Under the pieces are notes generated by a model. The model was not told the DNA's origin, did no database searches, and saw only the letters and a program-made list of their open reading frames with translations. Shown here in pieces: positions 8,316 through 17,170 of a stretch of 64,000 bases of DNA. The DNA lies in the NCBI RefSeq assembly GCF_049959315.1, contig NZ_CP188201.1; one strand, written 5' to 3'. How positions within the stretch are numbered: position 1 is the stretch's first letter; the number at the start of each line of letters is the position of its first letter. Made by a program: the position numbers and the translations under genes. This DNA comes from Serratia proteamaculans_D. Its GTDB lineage: Bacteria; Pseudomonadota; Gammaproteobacteria; Enterobacterales; Enterobacteriaceae.

Positions 8316-10071
8316 ATGGCAAGCAATTTTTGGCTTGTACTAAGGTACTTTAAAAAAACTTCAGGTTCGTCAGCTAAGACCCGGTTCTTTGTCATTATTA
8401 TCATTTCATTTTTATCTACCGTTTTGATTTCTCTGCAGCCGGTTATCATGGCGCGAATGATTGGTGTGATTGACGCTAAACTTACGGATTTTCAGACAGT
8501 TGTTTACCTACTTGCAATTAGCTACATTGTTATAATGAGTCTCAGAAAACTATCTTCGGCGTTGAATTTCATATTGGTCACATCTTTGAGAAATAACCTC
8601 GTCATCAATATGACCAATCATTATTTCAATAGTATTTTCTATAGTGAAGAGGCCATAAAAAACAATGAGAATACTGGTGATATCACTCAGCGATTGAATC
8701 AGGCCATCGATGAACTCACCATTTTATTAAGAAACGTATCCCATAATTTTATTCCACCGTTATTACAGTTGATTTTTAGCGTCACCTTCATAGTTCTATC
8801 TGGTGATTATATTGTCGCTATGCTTTTTACCCTGTATTTCATCTTGTATTTTTTTATTAAAAGTATTTTTAACCCTGAAATAGTTGGTTTATATAATGAC
8901 TTTTACAACACGTCGGTAAAAAAATACAGTTTAATCACCGATAGCGTTAAGAATATGAGGGCCGCAAAGGTATGTAATTCCTATGACTATCTGTTTGCTC
9001 GGTATAAAAACCTCCTTAATAAAATTGAACGAAAGCATGAGAACTTACTAAAGGCCGACATGCGGTTTCTAATGGTTGAATCAGCGTGTAATATTATATT
9101 CTTTGGGTTGTCATTCCTCTATTCACTGTATCAGGTTAGCCATGGGGATATAAGCATTGGACACTTCGTGATGATTTCGTCTTATATATTAATGTTATCA
9201 TCGCCTCTGGAAAGCATCGGCTCAATGTATACGGCATTGCAAAAGTCTACGGCATCGCTATATAGATTTATTAACGACTTGTCTGACATAACCGCAGTAC
9301 AGGAGAGTGATTCCGACCTGATGACTCCGGTTGAGTTCGTAAAAATTAGAAGTCTGCATTTTTCTTATGAAAAAACAGCTGTTCCCGTGATTAATGACTT
9401 TAACCTTAAAATCCCCAAAGGGCATTTCATCACGCTGACAGGTAGCAGCGGTTCAGGAAAGAGTACGGTGGCTAAACTATTGGCTGGCGAGCTAAAATCC
9501 GAAAGCGGTGACATTCTATTAAACGAAAAAAACATTAGTGAATTGTCACCTGGTCAGCGGGCTGGCGCAATTTTTCATCTGTCGCAGAACGATTATGTTT
9601 TCATGGATACGCTAAGATTTAACTTGAAAATTGCCTGCCCGCAAGCCACTGATGAGCAATTGGTAATGGCTATTAAATTAGCCAGGCTTGATGATCTGGT
9701 CGTCGACAATACTCAAGATCTTCTGGATATGAAAATCGGAGAACGGTCTGACGCTTTCTGGGGGGCAGCGTCAACGGTTGTCTTTGGCCCGCTTATTTCT
9801 TCGCAACCCCTGCGTCATTATTCTTGATGAAGTGACATCAGCTCTTGATGTCATCAATGAGAGGGGGGTGCTAAAAAACATTAAATTGCGTTATCCAGAG
9901 GCAGTGGTACTTAACATAAGTCATCGAAGCTCCACCTTTAACTTCTCGGATGAAATCATCGTCATGGACAACGGCCGTATCATTGATCGGGGCGACTTTA
10001 CCTCGTTAAAAAATAGAAATGCTTATATACAATCGATCCTGCGGCAGGAGGCGTTAAGGGAAGCGGGGTGA
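8316..10071 (+). pseudogene. ABC exporter (fused membrane and ATPase domains), frameshifted in the signature motif
   Basis: The first frame (8316-9827) encodes about six membrane segments, the Walker A motif GSSGSGKST (residues 376-384) and a Q-loop (HLSQND), then reads F-W-G-A-A and goes out of frame. The second frame (to 10071) continues with RLSLARL, Walker B CVIILDE, the D-loop and the switch histidine in NISHRSS. The shift is at 9756-9768, where TTC TGG GGG GCA G replaces an expected TTC TCT GGG GGG CAG (F-S-G-G-Q). Loss of one CT from a CTCT stretch explains it, and restored length would be about 585 residues, normal for a half-transporter exporter. The gene is AT-rich compared with its neighbours, suggesting transfer. 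The cargo is unknown. A sequencing error or slippage at the G6 run cannot be excluded. Confidence 0.8.
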
Positions 10072-10324
10072 TAAACGAAGGGTCGCGATGCCCCAACAGT
10101 CTGAATCCCCCCATAGCAACACTAGAAAATCACCATCCTTTACGTCAAAACTGGCGTGTTCTGCCCACCCTAGCTGGCGCGTATTTATCTGGTATGAATA
10201 ATTAATGACAGTTGTATGTCGTAGCGGACGAATGTCCCTGCGGGAAAGATGGCTTGCCGACCGCCGTCCATGTTAAATTTGACCTTTGCCACTCTGTAGC
10301 CCCTGATGACAAAGAGAATTTCAA
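10072..10324. other. Intergenic stretch after the broken ABC gene
   Basis: No convincing gene, RNA or strong hairpin is seen here. Together with the poorly supported small frame that follows, the region up to adhP at 10718 is nearly 650 bases with little recognisable coding content, consistent with an eroding acquired locus. Confidence 0.5.
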
Positions 10325-10564
10325 ATGGAACAACCGCTACCTGTGCCAAAGAAGTCAGGGTCTGTGCGCACAGCCAAACCACGTCGCCCGCACGGACGTT
10401 GGGTCTACTACATTCTGCATGAAGATATCCTGTGGCCTTGCCCGGTCAAATGGGAGTGGGAAAGCAGTTTCCACGCCTGGTTGCCGTTTTACTATTCGCC
10501 CACCCTGGAATTTGTTGCCGGTAACCCCGCCAAGGCCACAAAAATCACTAAAACCAAGCGTTAA
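10325..10564 (+). CDS. Small hypothetical protein, 79 residues
   Basis: Not recognised. The frame starts at ATG 10325 with AAAGAG ten bases upstream as a weak ribosome-binding site. The product has a basic N-terminus (KPRRPHGR) and an aromatic core rich in W, Y and F (WVYYILHEDILWPCP, then WESSFHAW), followed by a basic lysine/threonine tail. It has no signal peptide or membrane segment. The composition looks protein-like rather than random, but an overlapping frame also exists over the same bases. It stands alone between the broken ABC gene and adhP. Confidence 0.4.
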   Translation: MEQPLPVPKKSGSVRTAKPRRPHGRWVYYILHEDILWPCPVKWEWESSFHAWLPFYYSPTLEFVAGNPAKATKITKTKR

Positions 10565-10717
10565 TCATTATTCCGGCTGAAGAATTTCGTTTAACTATGT
10601 CGCAAGAAATAATTATTAACTTTCTGTTTTTAAAGTAAACGCCAGACCGCTTGCCCTCAGAGGGGACAGTAACTACATTAACAACTGTACTTCAACTCAC
10701 CTGAGGAGAGACATCCG

Positions 10718-11731
10718 ATGAAAGCTGCCGTAGTCACCAAAAATCACAGCGTAGATATTCAGGAAAAGCAGCTTCGCCCACTGAAATATGGCGAAGCGGC
10801 GCTCAAGATGGAGTGTTGTGGGGTTTGTCATACCGATCTTCACGTTAAAAACGGCGATTTCGGCGAAGTCCCCGGTATCACCCTGGGTCATGAAGGGGTC
10901 GGCGTTGTTACTGCCATTGGCGAGGGTGTGACCTCGTTAAAAGTCGGAGACCGCACCAGCGTCGCCTGGTTCTATCAGGGTTGTGGTCATTGTGAATACT
11001 GCGTCAACGGTAACGAAACCCTGTGCCGCTCGGTCAAAAATGCCGGTTTCAGTGTTGATGGCGGCATGGCCGAAGAGTGCATCGTGGTGGCGGATTATGC
11101 GGTCAAGGTGCCTGATGGCCTGGATCCTTTTGCCGCCAGCAGCATTACCTGCGCCGGAGTTACCACCTATAAAGCGGTGAAAATTTCCGACATTAAACCG
11201 GGGCAGTGGATCGCGATTTATGGCCTGGGCGGGTTGGGCAACCTGGCGCTGCAATATGCCAAGAATGTGTTCAACGCCAAAGTGATCGCCATTGACGTTA
11301 ATCAGGGCCAATTGGATTTTGCCAAAGAAATTGGTGCGGATCTGGTCATCAATTCCAAAACCGAGAACGCCGAAGAAATTATCCAGCAGAAAGTCGGGGG
11401 CGCTCATGCCGCCGTGGTCACTGCGGTAGCGCGTTCGGCCTTTAACTCTGCGGTGAATGCAGTTCGAGCCGGGGGCAGGGTGGTGGCCGTGGGCCTGCCG
11501 CCAGAGAGTATGGATCTGAGCATTCCGCGCCTGGTACTGGACGGTATTCAGGTGGTGGGGTCGTTGGTGGGGACTCGGGAAGATCTGAAAGAAGCCTTCC
11601 AGTTTGCCGCTGAAGGCAAAGTGACGCCGAAAGTGACCAAAAGACCGCTGGGGGATATCAACGCCATCTTTGAAGAGATGAAGTCCGGCACCATCCGTGG
11701 CCGTATGGTTATCGATCTCTCCGCGTCCTAG
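10718..11731 (+). CDS. adhP: Zinc-dependent alcohol dehydrogenase AdhP
   Basis: 337 residues, medium-chain zinc alcohol dehydrogenase that interconverts ethanol-type alcohols and aldehydes with NAD. Catalytic zinc ligands are visible in CGVCHTD (C37) and GHEG (H58, E59). The structural zinc lobe has C89, C92, C95 and C103. The nucleotide-binding glycines are in YGLGGLGNLA. Length and sequence match the propanol-preferring AdhP of enterobacteria. The ribosome-binding site CTGAGGAG precedes ATG. It appears monocistronic. The aldB-like acetaldehyde dehydrogenase at 13530 could use its product, but the two genes lie on opposite strands in separate units. Confidence 0.92.
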   Translation: MKAAVVTKNHSVDIQEKQLRPLKYGEAALKMECCGVCHTDLHVKNGDFGEVPGITLGHEGVGVVTAIGEGVTSLKVGDRTSVAWFYQGCGHCEYCVNGNETLCRSVKNAGFSVDGGMAEECIVVADYAVKVPDGLDPFAASSITCAGVTTYKAVKISDIKPGQWIAIYGLGGLGNLALQYAKNVFNAKVIAIDVNQGQLDFAKEIGADLVINSKTENAEEIIQQKVGGAHAAVVTAVARSAFNSAVNAVRAGGRVVAVGLPPESMDLSIPRLVLDGIQVVGSLVGTREDLKEAFQFAAEGKVTPKVTKRPLGDINAIFEEMKSGTIRGRMVIDLSAS

Positions 11732-11775
11732 CTTCGGCACCATCGAATAAGAAAGTCATTGCGTAAGTGAGCATC

Positions 11776-11795
11776 CCCTCTCCTGCGGGAGAGGG
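11776..11795. terminator. Hairpin CCCTCTCC/GGAGAGGG between convergent genes
   Basis: An 8-bp perfect stem with a four-base loop lies between the ends of adhP and the alpha/beta hydrolase gene. No T tract follows. The sequence resembles the dispersed GGAGAGGG-type repeats common in bacterial intergenic regions, so it may be a repeat element as well as an mRNA end. Confidence 0.45.
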
Positions 11796-11811
11796 CAACT
11801 ATCATCCACGT

Positions 11812-12723
11812 TCAATCATTCGTGCCAGTGCTGTTCGAGCGGCGCGCAACCCTGTCAATCCCATCCGCTACGGTCTGAAAGAGTGAAGCCGGCAGATCAT
11901 GCCCCATGCCATCGATCAGCATGAACTCCGAACCCTGAATTGAAGACGCCGTGTCTCTGCCGCAGGCCACGGGGACTAGTGCATCGTCAGCGCCATGTAC
12001 AATCAGGGAGGGGACGGTGATCCTGGCCAACAGCGTCCGAAGATCGCCGGCAACAGCGATCGCGGCTATTTGCCTCCCAAAACAGCCTGGGTCATAGGCT
12101 CGTCGGGTTTCCTCCAGAATCAGGGCGCGGTGGTATTGTTCGTCAAAGGGATAACCAGGGCTGGCAATCCGTCGGGCAAAAGCCAGTCTGTGCTCCAGAA
12201 AACCGCGTTCATCATCGAATGGATTGGGTGCCGGCTGGGTCAACATCGCCATCCCCTCCGGCGAGGCTGATGGAAGGCTAGGATTCCCCGTACTGGACAT
12301 GATGGATGTCAGCGACAATACCCGCTCTGGATGCTCACTGGCTGCAATCTGAGCAATCATTCCTCCCATGGATCTACCGACTAGATGCGCTCGAGGGATC
12401 TCCAGTGCATCAAGTAGTCCGATTACGTCAGCGGCCATGTCGAACAGTGTGTAAGCCACGTTTGGCCGTTGTCCGGTCGAGAGAGCCGCAGCCAACGCGT
12501 TGAAATCTGGCGTGGGAAAGTGCGTGAAATGCGATGAGCAACCGGCATCGCGATTGTCGAAGCGGATCACACGATAGCCTTTCGCGACCAGACTTTCGCA
12601 AAACATCACCGGCCAGCGGATCATCTGTGTTCCGAGACCGGCGATTAAAATAAGGGGTTCGGCCTGGCTATCACCGAAGCTGTCACAACTCAGGTTTATG
12701 CCATTGACGTTGAAAGTCGTCAT
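11812..12723 (-). CDS. Alpha/beta hydrolase
   Basis: About 303 residues from ATG 12723, chosen because GGAG lies eight bases upstream and because family members start near MTTFNVNGI. An in-frame extension reaches 12828 into the next gene. The fold is clear: PLILIAGLGTQMI with the oxyanion region, FDNRDAG, the nucleophile elbow GRSMGG and a late GADDALVP (acid) and DGMGHDLP (histidine). These enzymes hydrolyse esters, lactones or related bonds; the substrate is unknown. It follows the DUF2239 gene after 47 bases and is probably co-transcribed with it. Confidence 0.85.
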   Translation of the reverse strand: MTTFNVNGINLSCDSFGDSQAEPLILIAGLGTQMIRWPVMFCESLVAKGYRVIRFDNRDAGCSSHFTHFPTPDFNALAAALSTGQRPNVAYTLFDMAADVIGLLDALEIPRAHLVGRSMGGMIAQIAASEHPERVLSLTSIMSSTGNPSLPSASPEGMAMLTQPAPNPFDDERGFLEHRLAFARRIASPGYPFDEQYHRALILEETRRAYDPGCFGRQIAAIAVAGDLRTLLARITVPSLIVHGADDALVPVACGRDTASSIQGSEFMLIDGMGHDLPASLFQTVADGIDRVARRSNSTGTND

Positions 12724-12770
12724 GGTTAATTCTCCGTCCAGTTTCGATGAAAGGTCAGGCAGAAATGACT

Positions 12771-13388
12771 TCATACTTCGTCGCAGGCGGCCAAACGCAG
12801 CACGTAATCGCGAATGTCGCTGGGCCATTCGGCAATGAGGTGGCTGAATTTTTTTAAGTCACCAGCGAACAAGGCTCGCGAGCCTTCCTCGAAGCCGGCC
12901 ATGTTGCCAGCCATAGTCGACATGAACTGATAAGCACGCTCCTGAGCCTTGCGCTTATCTTCACGACCCGCGCTGTTGCGCCTGGCGTCTTCAACCAGTT
13001 TGCGTAAAGCGACAGAGGCGCCTCCCGGCTGCGTCGCTAACCAATCCCAATGGCGCGGCAAAAGCGTAACCTCGCGAGGGATCACGCCGAGCTTGGGTCT
13101 GCCACGGCCTCGAGTCTGAAATGAAGGCGGAGCGGTTTCGACGGATTCAGTGCCTGCTGTCAGGTCGTCGGAGGGCGCTTTGGGTAACCGGGCGAGCGTT
13201 TCAGCGTTCGTTCCACGAATATCGACCTCCTGGACCAAGCCGGTGCAGTCATCAAAGATCAGTACCGGTTGGGTGGAGCCAGACTCCATAGCTCGCTTTA
13301 CCGCCAGTACGTTGGTTTCCAGGTTGCCATTGGCAATACATTTCCAGCCGTTAAAGCTGGTGAAGGAGGGGGAATCTACAGTTTTCAT
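12771..13388 (-). CDS. DUF2239 family protein
   Basis: 205 residues, soluble, of unknown function. The N-terminal part (FTSFNGWKCIANGNLETNV, then VLIFDDCTG) and the conserved C-terminal block with RGRPKLGVIPREVTLLPRHWDWL and LRKLVEDARR match what I recall of DUF2239. The central LLPRHWDWLATQPGGASVALRKL segment resembles a ribbon-helix-helix-like arrangement, which would suggest DNA or RNA binding, but this is only an impression. It is the first gene of a two-gene unit with the downstream hydrolase. An inverted repeat lies 38-75 bases upstream of its start and may be its operator. Confidence 0.75.
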   Translation of the reverse strand: MKTVDSPSFTSFNGWKCIANGNLETNVLAVKRAMESGSTQPVLIFDDCTGLVQEVDIRGTNAETLARLPKAPSDDLTAGTESVETAPPSFQTRGRGRPKLGVIPREVTLLPRHWDWLATQPGGASVALRKLVEDARRNSAGREDKRKAQERAYQFMSTMAGNMAGFEEGSRALFAGDLKKFSHLIAEWPSDIRDYVLRLAACDEV

Positions 13389-13425
13389 AACGCTCGATAT
13401 CGTCAGGGCTCAATGCGCTTAATTA

Positions 13426-13463
13426 TATCCGGGTAAAATTAAAGATCAATTAATACCCGGATA
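13426..13463 (-). promoter_or_regulatory. Paired inverted repeat TATCCGGGTA / TACCCGGATA upstream of the DUF2239 gene
   Basis: TATCCGGGTA (13426-13435) and its exact reverse complement TACCCGGATA (13454-13463) are spaced 28 bases centre to centre, and each arm is itself nearly palindromic. Both are followed by the same TAAAATTA-like run. This is typical of two operator sites bound by a dimeric repressor. The binding protein is not identified in the window. Confidence 0.55.
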
Positions 13464-13529
13464 AAATTAGAGGCAGCTCTGGCACTGGCAAATACGGCCC
13501 CTGGACAAGGGGCCTTATCATGCGACCAA

Positions 13530-15050
13530 TCAGAACAGCCCGAGCGGTTTGGCATCGTAGCTGACCAACAGGTTTTTCACCTGCTGGTAATGCGACAGCG
13601 CCACCTTGTGGGTTTCGCGGCCGACGCCGGAGTTTTTATAACCGCCGAAGGCGGCATGCGCCGGGTAGAGGTGGTAACAGTTGGTCCACACGCGTCCGGC
13701 CTTGATGGCGCGGCCCATACGGTAAGCACGGTTGACGTCGCGGGTCCACAGACCGGCACCCAGCCCGAACTCACTGTCGTTGGCTAATGCCAGCGCTTCA
13801 GCTTCGTCTTTGAAGGTGGTGACGCCAATCACTGGCCCGAAGATCTCTTCGCGGAAGAAACGCATGCTGTTATTACCGGTGATCAGCGTGGGCTGGAGAT
13901 AGAAACCGCTCTGCAACGTCTGCTGATGGCTGGCACGCTCGCCGCCGGCGATAATTTTCCCGCCTTCGTTCTTGGCGATCTCGATATAAGACAGGATCTT
14001 GTCGAACTGCTGCTGAGAGGCCTGCGCGCCAATCATGGTGTCGGTGTCAAAGGGGTCGCCCTGGCGAATGGTGGTGATGCGCGCCAGCACTTTTTCCATA
14101 AATTGTGGGTAGATAGATTCCTGGATCAGGGCGCGTGAAGGGCAGGTACAGACTTCACCCTGGTTGAAGAAGCCGAGGATCAGGCCTTCAACCGCCTTGT
14201 CGATAAACTCCGGCTCGGCCTGCATGATGTCTTCAAAGAAAATATTCGGTGACTTGCCCCCCAGCTCGACGGTGCTGGGAATAATATTTTCCGCTGCACA
14301 GGCGAGGATATGTCGGCCTACCGGGGTGGAACCGGTAAAGGCAATTTTATCAATGCGTTTGCTGGTCGCCAGTGCCTCACCGGCTTCTTTACCAAAGCCC
14401 TGCACCACATTGAGTACCCCAGGTGGCAACAGGTCACCAATCATTTCCAGTAACACACAGATGCTGAGCGGAGTCTGTTCCGCTGGTTTGAGCACCACGC
14501 AGTTACCGGCTGCCAGCGCCGGAGCCAGTTTCCAGGCCGCCATCAGCAGCGGGAAGTTCCAGGGGATAATCTGCCCAACCACGCCCAGCGGTTCGTAAAT
14601 ATGGTAGGCGACGGTGTTTTGGTCGATCTCCGCAGCGGTGCCTTCCTGTGCACGCAGGCAACCGGCAAAGTAGCGGAAGTGGTCAATCGCCAGTGGGATA
14701 TCCGCGTTCAGCGTTTCGCGGATCGGCTTCCCGTTGTCCCAGCTTTCGGTCAGCGCCAATAACTCCAGCTTTGACTCCATACGGTCAGCGATAGCCAGTA
14801 ACACGTTGGAGCGCTCCTGCACGCTGGCCTTGCCCCAGGTTTCGGCCGCGGCATGGGCGGCATCTAATGCCAGCTCGATGTCTTTCGCGTCGGAACGTGG
14901 GAACTCGGCCACCGTCTGGCCGGTCATCGGGGAGGTGTCGGTGAAATAGTTGCCTGAAACGGGTTCGACAAATTTACCGCCAATGTAATTGCCATAACGT
15001 TGCTTGAATGAAACCAGCGAGCCAGGTAAACCGGGATGAACGTATTTCAT
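13530..15050 (-). CDS. aldB: Aldehyde dehydrogenase, AldB/ExaC type
   Basis: 506 residues, NAD(P)-dependent aldehyde dehydrogenase. The motifs expected of the family are present: PWNFPLLM, the catalytic glutamate in VELGGKSPN, the catalytic cysteine in NQGEVCTCPS, and EEIFGPV. Length and sequence match acetaldehyde dehydrogenases such as AldB of E. coli and ExaC of pseudomonads, which turn acetaldehyde into acetate. It faces away from an AcoR-type sigma-54 activator gene. A sigma-54 promoter at 15123-15138 points at this gene, so control by that activator in response to alcohol or acetaldehyde is likely. The gene ends without an obvious terminator. Confidence 0.9.
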   Translation of the reverse strand: MKYVHPGLPGSLVSFKQRYGNYIGGKFVEPVSGNYFTDTSPMTGQTVAEFPRSDAKDIELALDAAHAAAETWGKASVQERSNVLLAIADRMESKLELLALTESWDNGKPIRETLNADIPLAIDHFRYFAGCLRAQEGTAAEIDQNTVAYHIYEPLGVVGQIIPWNFPLLMAAWKLAPALAAGNCVVLKPAEQTPLSICVLLEMIGDLLPPGVLNVVQGFGKEAGEALATSKRIDKIAFTGSTPVGRHILACAAENIIPSTVELGGKSPNIFFEDIMQAEPEFIDKAVEGLILGFFNQGEVCTCPSRALIQESIYPQFMEKVLARITTIRQGDPFDTDTMIGAQASQQQFDKILSYIEIAKNEGGKIIAGGERASHQQTLQSGFYLQPTLITGNNSMRFFREEIFGPVIGVTTFKDEAEALALANDSEFGLGAGLWTRDVNRAYRMGRAIKAGRVWTNCYHLYPAHAAFGGYKNSGVGRETHKVALSHYQQVKNLLVSYDAKPLGLF

Positions 15051-15122
15051 GTAAACACCTCTTATGGGAACAGACTGTGTAGGGTTGACGTCTGACTGAG
15101 TGACGCCATCAACGTAATCCTA

Positions 15123-15138
15123 AGCATTGCCTGTGCCA
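15123..15138 (-). promoter_or_regulatory. Sigma-54 promoter of the aldB-like gene
   Basis: On the minus strand the sequence reads TGGCACAGGCAATGCT, with the -24 GG and -12 GC separated by exactly ten bases and a full TGGCAC element. Transcription would start near 15112, about 60 bases before the aldB start codon. The adjacent divergent gene encodes a sigma-54 activator. Confidence 0.85.
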
Positions 15139-15266
15139 CATTGCGGCGATGACAGAAATGTAAAGACAAAAAATGATTTATATCAATAGGTTGATTAATC
15201 AAAAACTCTTTCAGCAGCAATAAAACCGAGGGCTGACTATTCATTTCTATTATTTTTTGTGTCCCA

Positions 15267-15285
15267 TGTCGCAACGCGTGAGACA
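15267..15285. promoter_or_regulatory. Candidate enhancer site for the AcoR-type activator
   Basis: The 19-base sequence TGTCGCA-ACGCG-TGAGACA is an inverted repeat with six of seven matching arm positions. It lies about 130-145 bases upstream of the sigma-54 promoter of aldB, a normal enhancer distance, and just upstream of the activator gene. AcoR-like regulators are reported to bind TGT-N-ACA-type dyads; binding here is inference. Confidence 0.5.
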
Positions 15286-15330
15286 CATTCATGATACAAA
15301 AATGCAACACTTTATTGGCGGGAGTTGGGG

Positions 15331-17127
15331 ATGTTGCATAAAGACCAGACCACCCAAGCCGGGTTTGCCTCTGAGCGCGATAACCTGTCTGCATCCAGCC
15401 CACTGTCAGAATCCTGGCTACGCAGCCAAGGTTATGGCCTTAACCGGGCCGACGATTTGGTTCCCCTTATCCGACCGACTTTGCTCAATGAAGTGCGTGG
15501 GCAAAATGGCTGGGTGGCACAGTTGGCGCAGCCGCTGATCGAGCGTCTGGGCGGCGAAATTAACCGACAACCCTCAATAGTGGTGATCTCTGATGCCAGG
15601 GGGCTGGTGCTGGAAACCTGCGGCAATAGCCATTTTTTGCGTAAGGCTTCGCGTATCTCGTTGGCACCGGGCAATTTATGGGGCGAGCAGGAGCGTGGCA
15701 CCAACGCAATAGGTACCGCGCTGGCGCTCGGTGCACTGTGCGAGGTCAATGGCGACGAGCATTTTCTTAATCAGAACACCGGGCTTTACTGCGCGGCAGC
15801 GCCGATTTACCGGCCAGACGGCCTGATTGCCGGGGTGTTGGACATTTCTACGCCGGCGCAACGCCCTTTTGATAACGCACGATCCCTGATTTTGCAGGCT
15901 GTCAGGCACATAGAGCATCAGTGGGTAATGGGGTGTGTCACCGCTCAACACTGGACGCTGCGCCTGCACAGCGATGCGCGAGTGCTCGGCAGCGCCCATG
16001 AGCTGCTACTGGTGTTTCGTGATGAGATCCTCACCGCCGCCAACCGGCTGGCAATGCAAGAATTTAATCTTACCGCAGCCTGTTTTGGCACTCTGGATTT
16101 CGCCAGCCTGTTCCCGGAAATGCAGCGCCAAACGCTGAACGCGCCACATCAAACGCTGGCAATCAATAATCGTCACTATTACTCGCAGTTGCAGATGCCG
16201 AAACGGCATTCGCAGTCGATGCGGCCGCTGCTGTCTCCCATTGATCGTGACGGCGCGGACAGACAAAAAGCATTACGTATTTTGAATGCCGGGCTGGCGT
16301 TGTGCATCAGCGGGGAAACCGGCTGCGGCAAGGAGTACTTTAGCCAACGATTGTTTGAGGAAAGTCACCGGCGGCAGGGCAATTTCGTGGCGATCAACTG
16401 TGCTGCCTTGCCCGAGAACCTGATCGAATCCGAGCTTTTTGGCTATGCACCCGGCGCTTTTACCGGCGCCAATCCAAAAGGGTATCTGGGCAAGATCCGA
16501 GAGGCCGATGGTGGCGTATTGTTCCTGGATGAAATCGGCGATATGCCATTGAGTTTACAGACCCGGCTGCTGCGGGTGCTGCAGGAAAAAACGGTCACGC
16601 CGCTCGGCAGCCGTATCAGCTATGCCGTCGACTTTTCGTTGATCTGCGCCACCCATCAGGATTTGGCGCAGCAGGTGGCGGCGGGGGCGTTCCGAGAGGA
16701 TTTGATGTATCGGATCCAGGAGTTTAACCTGCGCATTTTACCGCTTCGTCAGCGAGCGCACGTCGATGGTTTTATCCTTAATCTGTGGCGTGAATTGGGT
16801 GCCGAGTCTCGGAGTATCCGGCTGGCACCGGAGACCGTCGCGGCGCTGGCTCGCTACCCGTGGCCCGGCAACGTTCGGCAGTTGTTGAGTACGCTGAAGG
16901 TGCTGTTGGCCCTGGCGGATGATGGCGAGCTGATTACGCCTGACGCACTGCCCGAACAGTTTGGCGTCTTATCGACCGCCCCTGACTCCCACGCTGCGCC
17001 ACAGCAGATGCTGGACGCTATTCGTCACGCTAATGGCAATATCAGCCTGGCGGCGAAACGGCTGGGTGTTTCACGCAGTACGCTTTATCGCAAGATGGAG
17101 AAAAGTCGGGGGCGGCCAGTAGAATGA
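15331..17127 (+). CDS. AcoR-type sigma-54-dependent transcriptional activator
   Basis: About 598 residues. It has an N-terminal GAF-like sensory part (SWLRSQGYGL, later NLWGEQERGTNAIGTAL), a central AAA+ domain with GETGCGKE (Walker A), GAFTGA (sigma-54 contact) and GGVLFLDEIGD (Walker B), and a C-terminal Fis-type helix-turn-helix (ISLAAKRLGVSRSTLYRK). The start is set at ATG 15331, which has GGAG six bases upstream; TTG 15325 is less likely. AcoR-like proteins activate acetoin, alcohol or aldehyde catabolism genes. The divergent aldB-like gene with a sigma-54 promoter is the obvious target. Confidence 0.9.
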   Translation: MLHKDQTTQAGFASERDNLSASSPLSESWLRSQGYGLNRADDLVPLIRPTLLNEVRGQNGWVAQLAQPLIERLGGEINRQPSIVVISDARGLVLETCGNSHFLRKASRISLAPGNLWGEQERGTNAIGTALALGALCEVNGDEHFLNQNTGLYCAAAPIYRPDGLIAGVLDISTPAQRPFDNARSLILQAVRHIEHQWVMGCVTAQHWTLRLHSDARVLGSAHELLLVFRDEILTAANRLAMQEFNLTAACFGTLDFASLFPEMQRQTLNAPHQTLAINNRHYYSQLQMPKRHSQSMRPLLSPIDRDGADRQKALRILNAGLALCISGETGCGKEYFSQRLFEESHRRQGNFVAINCAALPENLIESELFGYAPGAFTGANPKGYLGKIREADGGVLFLDEIGDMPLSLQTRLLRVLQEKTVTPLGSRISYAVDFSLICATHQDLAQQVAAGAFREDLMYRIQEFNLRILPLRQRAHVDGFILNLWRELGAESRSIRLAPETVAALARYPWPGNVRQLLSTLKVLLALADDGELITPDALPEQFGVLSTAPDSHAAPQQMLDAIRHANGNISLAAKRLGVSRSTLYRKMEKSRGRPVE

Positions 17128-17137
17128 CGGCCCAATA

Positions 17138-17163
17138 GCCAAGGCCCATTTCAGGGCCTTGGC
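17138..17163. terminator. Perfect 10-bp hairpin between convergent genes
   Basis: GCCAAGGCCC and GGGCCTTGGC flank an ATTTCA loop, between the ends of the activator gene and the solute-binding protein gene. No T run follows, so it may only protect both mRNA 3' ends. Confidence 0.5.
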
Positions 17164-17170
17164 CGGAGTG

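Noticed and set aside
9778..10071. A separate small ATPase gene
   Set aside because: It begins in mid-domain, continues the exporter after the frameshift, and has no ribosome-binding site; treated as the second half of the broken gene.
10212..10580. An alternative 122-codon frame over the small hypothetical gene
   Set aside because: No ribosome-binding site and a less protein-like composition than the 10325-10564 frame.
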